NCBI GenBank assembly: GCA_009773565.1
Contig: WSXY01000009.1
Span: 1-64,000 of the forward strand
DNA from: Actinomycetota bacterium
GTDB lineage: Bacteria; Actinomycetota; Coriobacteriia; Anaerosomatales; Anaerosomataceae
DNA length: 64,000 bases
Direction of reading: 5' to 3'
The notes below the pieces were generated by a model. That model was not told where the DNA came from and did no database searches. It worked only from the letters and a program-made list of their open reading frames with translations. Positions 30,621 through 38,669 of this stretch are shown here, in pieces. The position numbers and the translations under genes were made by a program. Within the stretch, counting starts at the first letter, position 1. Each line of letters begins with the position of its first letter.

Positions 30621-32837
30621 ATGGAAGCATGCGAGCCGGACGGTATACCAGGTGTGATTGCCGCCGCCCGCATCCAGCCGATGACCCCCATCGCGGTGCT
30701 CTGGGTCGTGTGTGTTGCGGTGTACACCCTCATCAAGGGCATCGGCGGCCAGGGGCTGGTGTATGAGGTCCTGAAGCAGACGGCTTACCTCGTGCCGTTT
30801 ATAGCGGCTGCCATCTCCTCTGTCTGGGTCTGTGTCGTCTCAACTGGTCGTGAGCGACGCTTCTGGCAGGCGCTCAGCACGGGCATCGTGCTCATAGCAC
30901 TGGCCGAGACATACATGAGCGTCCAGGTCGTTTTTGGCTTTGAGATGACTGGGGGCTTGCTTATGCTCCCGGTGATTCTTACGTTCGTATCATCGGCGTT
31001 CGTGCTCGTCGGGCTCTTCCGACTCACCGACTTCCGGACACTTTCCGGAACAGTGCGGTTACGTCACCTCATCGATACGACTGGATTAGGGCTGCTTCTG
31101 CTCGGGTTCGAGTTGATCGCGCTTCTGGTGCCCCTCTCGCGATCGTACGCGCACGCCAACCCATCGGAGCTCGTTGCTGCGGCGTGCTTCTCGGTCACCG
31201 GAGCTCTGCTCCTCGGCGCAACCGTGGTCAATTTCGCGAGCCGCTCCTGGAGCCGGTGGCTCGTCTGCGAGCGGCACGTGGTGATCGGTATGGGTATCTA
31301 TGCTTTTGCTACCGCGATCTGGCCACTTTGGTACCTCGGCGCGGTACTGGATCCCCGCCTGCCGCTTGATACGCTCATCGAGGTTCTTTGGATGTCGGGC
31401 ATGCTGCTGGTGTTCGGTGGTGCCTTCACGCGACTGCGTTCGGTCGGTATGGATGTTCCGCTCTTCCGGGCGGTGCCCAGAATGCGCCCCCTCAGGCACA
31501 GCGCAATCTCGGTCACGGGGCCGGTCCTCTTCGTCATTTCGATTCCCGTTTTCGGATACCTTGCGATTTCCGGGAACGGCGATCCCGTGGTGCTGACCAC
31601 GTACGCGTTCGTGAGTCTTTCGCTGACAGTACTTGTGGCACTTCGTTCGGGGATATCCGCCGTTGAGAATGAATCGCTGTCGGCGCGGGCAGAGAACGAT
31701 CCGCTGACCGAGATCTTCGGACACCGGTACTTCCAGGAGCGACTCCAGCTCGAACTTGACCTCGCACAACGTCACGGTGACGCGCTCTCGATCGTCGTGG
31801 TCGACATCGATGACTTCTCGCGGCTCAATGGCGTGTTCGGGCACTCACACGGAGATGAAGTGCTGCGCAGCGTGGCAATCGCAATCCAGGGCGCGTGCCG
31901 GGTGAGTGACGTCGCATGTCGACTCGGAGCAGACGAGTTCGCCGTTGTGGTGCCGGAGGCATCGGTTGCTGAGGCAGAGGCTGTCGGTATGCGAATCCGT
32001 GCAACGCTCCGCGACATCAACCTTGGCGAGTACGGTGCTCTGACGGCGTCGATCGGAATCGCGAGCTTCCCTGGTGACGCGCACAGCCGAGAGGACCTCT
32101 TCCATAAAGCGAACGGCGCACTGTACTGGGCGAAGTATCACGGCAAGGATCGCATTGTGGTGTTCGATGAGTCTGTCGTTGAGTCCCTTTCGGCACAGGA
32201 GCGTATATCGAAGCTTGAGGAGCAGTCGCACCTTGCGACCGTTCGTGCGCTTGCGGCGGCAGTGGACGCCCGAGATCCGCTGACCCAGTTCCACTCTCGC
32301 AACGTTGCGGTGCTTGCGGTGATGGCTGCCGAGGAGATGGAGCTTGGCGCGGACAAGCAGTCGCTTATCGAGATCGCCGCGCTCCTGCACGACATCGGTA
32401 AGATCGGCATCTCGGATCGCGTGTTGCGCAAGCGTGGCCCGTTGACGGACGCCGAGATGCGGCACATTCGCGAGCATCCCGGACTTGGCGAGAAGATCCT
32501 CGAGTCGACGCAACTCGTTGAGGTGCTGCCGTGGGTGCGTCATCACCATGAGCGCTGGGATGGAACCGGCTATCCCGACGGCCTCGCCGGCGACGACATA
32601 CCACTTGAGGCGCGTCTCCTGTGCATCTGCGATGCCTATGACGCTATGACGACCGGGCGTCCGTATCGGACGTCACTGTCATCGTCGGCTGCGCTCCAGG
32701 AGCTTGACCTTTGCATCGGCACGCAGTTCGACCCGGACATGACCGAGGCGTTCATCCGGATGGTGGGTCGCCGTCGCTTGCTTCGCCCGGAGACGCATTA
32801 CGCACATGAGGGCTCAGTCGCGGCCGAGGCGGGGTAG
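30621..32837 (+). CDS. Membrane GGDEF / HD-GYP protein (cyclic di-GMP signalling)
   Basis: A 738-residue protein with an N-terminal membrane part of about eight helices (residues about 20-330) without a named sensor domain. A GGDEF domain follows (about 345-510), with RLGADEF in place of GGDEF and an intact inhibitory I-site RVSD five residues before it. The C-terminal HD-GYP phosphodiesterase domain (about 530-720) has HDIGK and HHERWDGTGYPDGLAG. HD-GYP domains hydrolyse c-di-GMP; the GADEF domain may be a weak cyclase or a GTP sensor. The ATG at 30621 is preferred because GAAGGG is seven bases upstream; an ATG at 30594 has no ribosome site. The end is eight bases from a convergent gene. Confidence 0.92.
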   Translation: MEACEPDGIPGVIAAARIQPMTPIAVLWVVCVAVYTLIKGIGGQGLVYEVLKQTAYLVPFIAAAISSVWVCVVSTGRERRFWQALSTGIVLIALAETYMSVQVVFGFEMTGGLLMLPVILTFVSSAFVLVGLFRLTDFRTLSGTVRLRHLIDTTGLGLLLLGFELIALLVPLSRSYAHANPSELVAAACFSVTGALLLGATVVNFASRSWSRWLVCERHVVIGMGIYAFATAIWPLWYLGAVLDPRLPLDTLIEVLWMSGMLLVFGGAFTRLRSVGMDVPLFRAVPRMRPLRHSAISVTGPVLFVISIPVFGYLAISGNGDPVVLTTYAFVSLSLTVLVALRSGISAVENESLSARAENDPLTEIFGHRYFQERLQLELDLAQRHGDALSIVVVDIDDFSRLNGVFGHSHGDEVLRSVAIAIQGACRVSDVACRLGADEFAVVVPEASVAEAEAVGMRIRATLRDINLGEYGALTASIGIASFPGDAHSREDLFHKANGALYWAKYHGKDRIVVFDESVVESLSAQERISKLEEQSHLATVRALAAAVDARDPLTQFHSRNVAVLAVMAAEEMELGADKQSLIEIAALLHDIGKIGISDRVLRKRGPLTDAEMRHIREHPGLGEKILESTQLVEVLPWVRHHHERWDGTGYPDGLAGDDIPLEARLLCICDAYDAMTTGRPYRTSLSSSAALQELDLCIGTQFDPDMTEAFIRMVGRRRLLRPETHYAHEGSVAAEAG

Positions 32838-32845
32838 CGTCTCTG

Positions 32846-34066
32846 CTATTCCTCGGCACCTGTCGGAATGAATGCGAGAGCGGCGACCGGGTCGTCCCGG
32901 TAGAGCTCTATGAATGTCCGCACGTCGCCAGGCGAGTATCCGTACACATCCTTCGTGTCCTTGATGGCCTTTGATTGTTCGTTGGCCGGCACACCAAAGA
33001 CCTGCTCGATCGTCTGCGCCGGGATACCCGTGGCATCGGTGACTTCGGTCAGCGTCGTGCGGCCCTTTATGAGTGTCACGTCAAATGCCTCAGCCGGGGC
33101 TCCGGAGGTGGCGGCGTTCTGCGCTGCTTCAGTAGCGAGAGAAGGCACCTGCCAATCAAAGTTGCCGGTGAACGTGCCGATCGCGACGACAAGGCCGAAG
33201 AGTGCGACAACCGCGCCGGTGACAGCGATCGGGGACAGCACGTTCCCGGAGCGGCTGCTTACGGTGAGCGTGTCCTTTACGGGGCACGCGGCAACGCACT
33301 CGTTGCAGTTGATACATTCGGGGGAGTTCACCACTGCGGTCTCAGACACCCGGAGATTCACAGGGCACGCGGTATCGCACGCCTTGCAGTCGATGCAGGT
33401 CGCCTCGGAACGGCGAACCTTGAATACACTCAGCCTCGATATGAGACCGAGGGTCGCACCCATCGGACAGAGGTACTTGCAGAAGAACCGGTCGTAGAGA
33501 AGCGAACCAACCAGTGAAATGCCCAGGATGGCGAGTCCGATTCCGAAATCGGTGAACACTTCAGCAGAGGTGAGGTGCTGATACGCAACCCAGGGATCGT
33601 ACGGGCGAACGACGAGACTGACCGTCGTCCACGTGAGGTAGATCAGGACGGCGAGCACGACGTATTTGAGATAGCGCGCCGGACGATCGAGCCAGCCGGG
33701 GAGGGCGAACCGACGTCCGAAGACGCGACGCCCGATGCCGCCGAAGAGCTCCTGCAGGAATCCGAGCGGGCAGATCTGCCCGCAGAATGAACGCCTGAAG
33801 ACAAGCGCAACCACGAGGGTGGCAAGAAGAAGCACGACGCTCGACATCGCAATCTGCTTGACGAGGGTACCTGAGCTGAACAGCGCGTAGAGCGTCTCCA
33901 GGCCACCGAAGGGGCACAGTGCATCGACGCCCGCAGGCTTGCCGATACCGACAACCTGGTGGAGGTAGCCGAGAACCGTGACGGTCACGAGAACAGCGCT
34001 GAGAACCGCCCATCGGACGATGCGCGCGCGCTTTCTTGGCGCCTTTGGTGCCAGTTCCTGAGCCAT
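32846..34066 (-). CDS. NapH-like membrane polyferredoxin (4Fe-4S) with extra C-terminal domain
   Basis: Electron-transfer protein of 406 residues. About five membrane helices carry two CxxxCP motifs (FCGQICPLG and FCKYLCPMG). A ferredoxin insert has two CxxCxxCxxxCP clusters (CIDCKACDTACP and CINCNECVAACP). After the last helix an external domain of about 100 residues (about 305-406) includes repeated short helices such as TLTEVTDATGIP. NapH relatives take electrons from quinol or ferredoxin across the membrane. AAGGA lies upstream of the ATG. It is transcribed from its own promoter, 94 bases after the end of the lipoprotein gene on the same strand. Confidence 0.85.
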   Translation of the reverse strand: MAQELAPKAPRKRARIVRWAVLSAVLVTVTVLGYLHQVVGIGKPAGVDALCPFGGLETLYALFSSGTLVKQIAMSSVVLLLATLVVALVFRRSFCGQICPLGFLQELFGGIGRRVFGRRFALPGWLDRPARYLKYVVLAVLIYLTWTTVSLVVRPYDPWVAYQHLTSAEVFTDFGIGLAILGISLVGSLLYDRFFCKYLCPMGATLGLISRLSVFKVRRSEATCIDCKACDTACPVNLRVSETAVVNSPECINCNECVAACPVKDTLTVSSRSGNVLSPIAVTGAVVALFGLVVAIGTFTGNFDWQVPSLATEAAQNAATSGAPAEAFDVTLIKGRTTLTEVTDATGIPAQTIEQVFGVPANEQSKAIKDTKDVYGYSPGDVRTFIELYRDDPVAALAFIPTGAEE

Positions 34067-34100
34067 GCCGGTCCTTCCATCGTTGAGCTACTCCGTGAAC

Positions 34101-34128
34101 AGAATAACGAACAGGCGTGAACGCGCAA
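34101..34128 (-). promoter_or_regulatory. Promoter of the NapH-like gene
   Basis: On the minus strand TTGCGC (34123-34128) and TATTCT (34101-34106) are 16 bases apart, giving a leader of about 30 bases before the ATG at 34066. Confidence 0.5.
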
Positions 34129-34160
34129 CGAATCGCATGTGAAGGTACCGTGAAGTCGCC

Positions 34161-35279
34161 TCAGAGCGCGCGCGTGCGCAGGTACTCGAACGTGCCCCGA
34201 CGGTCGTCGAGATGCTCGCGGATGTAGGTGTGTGTCTGCACCGCCGCGTTGTGCTTCGCGACAATGTCGTTTCGGCTGGCCACGCCATCGTTGAAGGCTG
34301 CAGCGGCCGCGTTGTACTTTGGCACGAGCGCGTTGTATCCAGCGTTGTCACCCGCGGACATGAGCGAGTCCATCCGTGACTTCAGGTTGCGGACCTCCGC
34401 TTCGAGTTGCTTGAGTCGGGTATCGGCGGACTTGATCTCAGCAGCAAGCGCGGTCACTCGCGCCTCGACATCGGCGGCGGCCTTCTCGATTTCCGCCACC
34501 TGGTCGGCTGCGCCGAAGGCCGTTGTGCCGCCTTCAAGTGGGAACACCTGGGGCACGCTCTTGAGAACCGTGCCGTCACCAACGGATTCTGGCGCCATCC
34601 CGACGAAGCCCTGCGTTGTCGTCTCGATGAACGCATAACCCGTGTCTCGATACGCAAGCGCGTTGGCCTTGATACCGAGCGCGACGTGTTGCTCGGGCCC
34701 GAAGAGCAGGATAGCGACGTCGTAGCCTTCTCTTGCGAGGAGCCCTCCAAGCAGGAGCGTCTTGTCGTCGCAGTCGCCGTTGCGATCGGCAAACGTCTCG
34801 ACCGGGAACTTCGGCGAGAGGTCACCGGGGTCAGTTCGGTACTCGATCGATTGGGCGAAGGTCGTCATGAGCTCGACGTAGCGGTCGGCGTCGAGTCCTT
34901 CGCTGTCACGGATTTCGCGGAGTTGACCGATGAGCGCGGTGAAGAACGGCTCCTGGTTATCCTCGAAGATGAACGCGGGGTAGTAGTCCTTGATCCAGTC
35001 GTTCTCGCGTGCCCGTCCGAAACGGATGACGCTCTTTTCGGCGGTCCGTGCGCCGGCAAGAAGCGGTCCGTTGACGTTGACGGTGAGTGAGCGCTGTTTG
35101 CCTTCAAAGTTGAACGTGTGGGTCACCGTCTGGTCCGGCGTGCCTGCAGTCGGCTTGATCGAGGGATAGACGACGCCGGTCGGGAGGTGCAGGGTGCCGT
35201 TGACGCTGCAGCCCGCGGTGACGCCGAGTGCGAGCGCGCACGCGCACGCGAGTAGTGCGGTAAGCGGCTTGCGGCGCAC
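34161..35279 (-). CDS. Transglutaminase-like lipoprotein with C-terminal coiled coil
   Basis: A 372-residue predicted lipoprotein. The signal peptide is short and hydrophobic and ends in the lipobox VTAGC at about residue 24. The middle has a transglutaminase/cysteine-protease-like core with the cysteine in RNGDCDDKTLLL and the histidine in PEQHVALGI, followed by an acidic residue in YAFIETT. The last 120 residues form a heptad-rich coiled coil (about 255-335). The GTG at 35279 has GAGGAGGAG directly before it; a longer frame to 35432 is rejected because it has no signal peptide at its start. The neighbours on both sides are membrane polyferredoxins. Target and activity are unknown. Confidence 0.8.
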   Translation of the reverse strand: MRRKPLTALLACACALALGVTAGCSVNGTLHLPTGVVYPSIKPTAGTPDQTVTHTFNFEGKQRSLTVNVNGPLLAGARTAEKSVIRFGRARENDWIKDYYPAFIFEDNQEPFFTALIGQLREIRDSEGLDADRYVELMTTFAQSIEYRTDPGDLSPKFPVETFADRNGDCDDKTLLLGGLLAREGYDVAILLFGPEQHVALGIKANALAYRDTGYAFIETTTQGFVGMAPESVGDGTVLKSVPQVFPLEGGTTAFGAADQVAEIEKAAADVEARVTALAAEIKSADTRLKQLEAEVRNLKSRMDSLMSAGDNAGYNALVPKYNAAAAAFNDGVASRNDIVAKHNAAVQTHTYIREHLDDRRGTFEYLRTRAL

Positions 35280-35353
35280 GGACTCCTCCTCGACAGTAGT
35301 GTTGCGGGGTATGCAGCAACCCCGATGCCGAGGATACCGCGAAAGCGCGTGGT

Positions 35354-35382
35354 TTGACGCTCTCAGTGCGGAGTGGTAGAAC
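35354..35382 (+). promoter_or_regulatory. Promoter of the second polyferredoxin gene
   Basis: TTGACG (35354-35359) and TAGAAC (35377-35382) are 17 bases apart. Transcription near 35389 would exclude a GTG start at 35373, and so supports the ATG at 35463. Confidence 0.6.
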
Positions 35383-35462
35383 CAGCAGTCGTGTCGCCCG
35401 TCGGTCCGGTAGCCCGCGCGACGCCTTCGCATGACCGTCCGATTCCAGAGACAGGACTTCGC

Positions 35463-36461
35463 ATGGCGCGCACCAATGAGGGCATCATCGGCCGGACGCT
35501 CGACCGGATCGGGCCGCGACTACTCGTGCGCGGCGCGTTCCTGCTCTACTTCGTGTACGTCTCGGTGCGACTTCTTATGTTCCGCGCATGGGCGCTCGGT
35601 GAGGGCCCGTTCGTCTCGCGCCCTGAAGCGGTTGCCGGTCTGCTCCCGATCGGCTCGTACATGAGCTTCTTCCTGTGGATCAAGACCGGCTTCTTCGACC
35701 CGGTGATTCCTGCCGGTATCGTGATCATCATCGGTGCAATAGCGACGTCGATCCTTTTCAAGCGCGGCTTCTGCGGCTGGATCTGCCCCGTCGGAACGGT
35801 GTGGGAAGGCGCGGCGTGGTTCGGGCGTAAGGTGCTCAAGCGAGACAACTTCCGCCTGCCGCGTCGGGTCGACCTTACGCTCCGCGGTGCCCGCTACGTC
35901 TTTGCGGCGATTCTCATGGTCTGGCTCGCGGCCGTGAGTGTGCAAGAAGCGCAGTGGTTCCAGACGTTGCCGTACTACGCAACGGTCGACGCAAAGATGC
36001 TGATCCTCTTCGGCGCGCCGATCTACCTTATGGTTATCGGTATCGCGTTCGTGAGCATGATGCTGCTGGGCAACGTCTGGTGCCGGTACCTGTGCCCGCT
36101 TGGCGGGGTCTACGGCGCATGTGGCGTCGTCTCGCCGTGTACGGTCGTTCGCGATGCTGACGTCTGTATCGAGTGTGGGAAGTGTGCGAAGGTCTGCCAC
36201 GCGGCGGTGCCGGTCGACACGCTTCGGTCTGTTCGCGCCCCGGAATGCGATGGCTGCCAGGATTGCGTGCGGGTCTGCCCAGCCGAGGGAGCGCTCACGG
36301 CGCGAGCATTCGGCCGCTTCCGCTTCCCGTGGTGGGTTTGGCCGCTCGGGGTCGTCGCTCTGTGGCTCGGAATCTACTTCGTCGCGCTTGCCACCGGGTA
36401 CTGGCAGACGCACCTTCCTGTCGAGACGTTCCGGCAGTTCATGCAGATGAAGGGCCTCTAG
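35463..36461 (+). CDS. NapH-like membrane polyferredoxin (4Fe-4S), shorter form
   Basis: A 332-residue membrane electron-transfer protein with five to six helices. It has the paired CxxxCP motifs (FCGWICPVG and WCRYLCPLG) and two cytoplasmic-type 4Fe-4S motifs: CIECGKCAKVC, followed by HAAVP rather than P, and CDGCQDCVRVCP. Unlike the relative at 32846-34066 it ends shortly after the last helix and lacks the extra external domain. The ATG at 35463 is chosen from promoter position, with an AGGAC ribosome site. It is divergent from the lipoprotein gene. Partner oxidoreductase not identified. Confidence 0.85.
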   Translation: MARTNEGIIGRTLDRIGPRLLVRGAFLLYFVYVSVRLLMFRAWALGEGPFVSRPEAVAGLLPIGSYMSFFLWIKTGFFDPVIPAGIVIIIGAIATSILFKRGFCGWICPVGTVWEGAAWFGRKVLKRDNFRLPRRVDLTLRGARYVFAAILMVWLAAVSVQEAQWFQTLPYYATVDAKMLILFGAPIYLMVIGIAFVSMMLLGNVWCRYLCPLGGVYGACGVVSPCTVVRDADVCIECGKCAKVCHAAVPVDTLRSVRAPECDGCQDCVRVCPAEGALTARAFGRFRFPWWVWPLGVVALWLGIYFVALATGYWQTHLPVETFRQFMQMKGL

Positions 36462-36512
36462 CCCTTCTCGGGTACGTACCTACTGTCAGCACCCGTGTAA
36501 TTGGAGGTTCTT

Positions 36513-37760
36513 GTGACGACTCGCTTCGGCTTCATGCCCGCCGCTTCCGTACTTGTCGCTGGCGAGGACGAGCAGAACCGCATCATCGGCGATTACATCG
36601 TTGCGCTCGAGCGTGCGGGCGGCGAGCGCTGGACGAAAGCACAGTTCGGCGACCGCGCGCCGCTCTTCTTCCTGGTGGCGACGGGCGGCACCGAGCGGGT
36701 CGTGCTCGACTTGCACACTATCCGACAGGAGTCCGCACCTGATGAGCCGGTGCTGCTGATCGCGCATCCCGGCAATAACTCGCTGCCCGCCGCGCTTGAG
36801 GTTCTCGCACGGATGCAGCAAGACGGCGCACGGGGCCGGATCTTCTACCTGAGTGGCCCGGACGATGCGGAAGGGCTGCGCCGGATCACGCAGGCGGCGA
36901 GCGACCTCGATGTGCGCCGCACACTCCACGGCTCACGGGTCGGTCTCATCGGTGACCCCTCTGACTGGCTTGTGGCTAGCATGGCGGCACCAGAGGCCGT
37001 CACAGCGGTCTGGGGCCCCGAGATCGTCTTAATCCCCGTAGAGGAGCTCAAGGCGCGTATAGCGGCAACCACCGAGGACGACGTGGCGGTAGCCGCCGAC
37101 TCACTCGCACGCGGCGCGACCGGGATCGTGGAGCCGACAGCGAAGGACCTGACCGACGTCGCGCGCGTCCATGCGGCGCTGCGGGATCTCGTCAAAGAAC
37201 ACAAGCTCGACGCGCTCACGGTGCGCTGCTTCGACCTGGTGCTCGACCTTTCGATGACCGGCTGCTTCGGTCTCGCAGAACTCACCGACAGCGGCGTGAT
37301 CGCCGGTTGCGAAGGCGATCTGCCTAGCACGATCGGCCTGCTGTGGGCGTCGCTTATCACCGGCGAGGTGCCGTGGATGGCGAACCCCGCACAGCTCGAC
37401 GAAGCGGCCAATACGCTGTGGCTCGCGCACTGTACGGTGCCGCGTCGCATGGTCGAGAGCTACCGGCTGCGCTCGCACTTCGAGTCGGGCCGCGGTGTCG
37501 GTATCCAGGGCGTGCTGCCAAAGGGTCCGGTGACGCTCCTGCGTCTCGGCGGCGTGACGATGGAGCGCCTCTGGTGTGCTGAGGGCGACCTTATCGAGTC
37601 GGGCGATGCCGAGAACCTCTGCCGCACCCAGGCGAAGATCCACCTGACCGACGGCAACGTCGGCGAGTTGCTGCACTCACCGCTCGGGAACCACATCGTC
37701 CTTGTCCCGGGCCACCACGCCGCCCGGCTTCGGGCGTGGTGGGAGACGGTGATCCACTAG
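36513..37760 (+). CDS. L-fucose/L-arabinose isomerase-like protein
   Basis: A 415-residue protein that resembles the FucI/AraA-like fold family rather than a proven isomerase. An N-terminal Rossmann-like part contains LIAHPGNNSLPAALE. A central block has RVGLIGDPSDWLVAS. A conserved segment with CFDLVLDLSMTGCFGLAELTDSG and GCEGDLPSTIGL, given here only as landmarks, lies around residues 240-275. Such proteins are annotated as fucose isomerase-like and their reaction is often unknown. The GTG at 36513 has GGAGG five bases upstream. It converges on korAB with a gap of 18 bases. Confidence 0.72.
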   Translation: MTTRFGFMPAASVLVAGEDEQNRIIGDYIVALERAGGERWTKAQFGDRAPLFFLVATGGTERVVLDLHTIRQESAPDEPVLLIAHPGNNSLPAALEVLARMQQDGARGRIFYLSGPDDAEGLRRITQAASDLDVRRTLHGSRVGLIGDPSDWLVASMAAPEAVTAVWGPEIVLIPVEELKARIAATTEDDVAVAADSLARGATGIVEPTAKDLTDVARVHAALRDLVKEHKLDALTVRCFDLVLDLSMTGCFGLAELTDSGVIAGCEGDLPSTIGLLWASLITGEVPWMANPAQLDEAANTLWLAHCTVPRRMVESYRLRSHFESGRGVGIQGVLPKGPVTLLRLGGVTMERLWCAEGDLIESGDAENLCRTQAKIHLTDGNVGELLHSPLGNHIVLVPGHHAARLRAWWETVIH

Positions 37761-37778
37761 CATCCCGTTCGCGACGGC

Positions 37779-38669
37779 CTAACCGCCGTACTTCGCCATC
37801 GTCGCGCTGATGTTGCGCGGCTTCTCGGCGTGCTTCCACATGGGGCGGTCAAGCTGCGGGAGCCCGTCTTGATACGTGAACGAGTCGGGCTCCTCGAAGA
37901 AGACGCCGATGGGGATCTTACACTCGTCGGGCGCGCATGTGAGCTCGTGGAACGTCGACATCGACAGGTCGAACGCCTTCGTGCGGTCGGTCGGGTCGTA
38001 GTCGGGGAGGTCCTCGATCTTGTACACGCGGTCGCGGAACCACGAGAACGTGTTGAACTTGTTCCACGTCACGCACGGCTGGTAGATGTCGAGCACCGAG
38101 AAGCCCTCATGGAGGATCGCGCGTTTGTAGAGCTCCTTGAGGTGCGGGATGTCGCCGGCAAAGCCGCGGGCCACGAACGTCGCTCCTTGCGCGACCGAGA
38201 CACCGACCGGGTTCACCGGCTCCTCGACGACGCCGCCAGGGGTGCTCGGCGTCTTCATGAACTGGTCGGAGGTCGGGGAGGCCTGACCGGTCGTGAGGCC
38301 GTAGATCTGGTTGTTGTGGAAGATGGCGGTCATGTCGATGTTGCGGCGCACGGAGTGGATGAAGTGGTTACCGCCGATGCCGTAGCCGTCGCCGTCACCC
38401 ATCTCCACGATCACCTTGAGGTCGGGTCGCGTGATCGCGATTCCGGTCGCAACCGGCAGCGCACGCCCGTGCAAACCGTGGAAGCCCTGCACGTTGTAGA
38501 AGTCGGCGCCGTTACCGTGACAGCCGATGCCCCACACCATCGCGAACTCCTCGGCGGACAGGCCGAGTTCCTCGATCGTCTCCTTGAGCGCCCGGTACAT
38601 TCCGAAGTTGCCGCATCCGGGGCACCACGTCGGCTTCATCGCGCGTTCGAGCTCGGCTACGGTCGGCAT
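37779..38669 (-). CDS. korB: 2-oxoacid:ferredoxin oxidoreductase, beta subunit
   Basis: TPP-binding subunit of a 2-oxoglutarate- or 2-oxoacid:ferredoxin oxidoreductase. The 296-residue chain begins with WCPGCGN (first cluster cysteines) and has IGCHGN and the TPP/Mg motif GDGDGYGIGGNHFIHS with the NN residues of FHNNQIYGLTTGQ. A further cysteine for the 4Fe-4S cluster is in IYQPCVTWN. The ATG at 38669 overlaps the korA stop by one base (TAATG), so the subunits are made together. No delta ferredoxin subunit is present, as in KorAB. The exact oxoacid is not determined by sequence. Confidence 0.93.
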   Translation of the reverse strand: MPTVAELERAMKPTWCPGCGNFGMYRALKETIEELGLSAEEFAMVWGIGCHGNGADFYNVQGFHGLHGRALPVATGIAITRPDLKVIVEMGDGDGYGIGGNHFIHSVRRNIDMTAIFHNNQIYGLTTGQASPTSDQFMKTPSTPGGVVEEPVNPVGVSVAQGATFVARGFAGDIPHLKELYKRAILHEGFSVLDIYQPCVTWNKFNTFSWFRDRVYKIEDLPDYDPTDRTKAFDLSMSTFHELTCAPDECKIPIGVFFEEPDSFTYQDGLPQLDRPMWKHAEKPRNISATMAKYGG

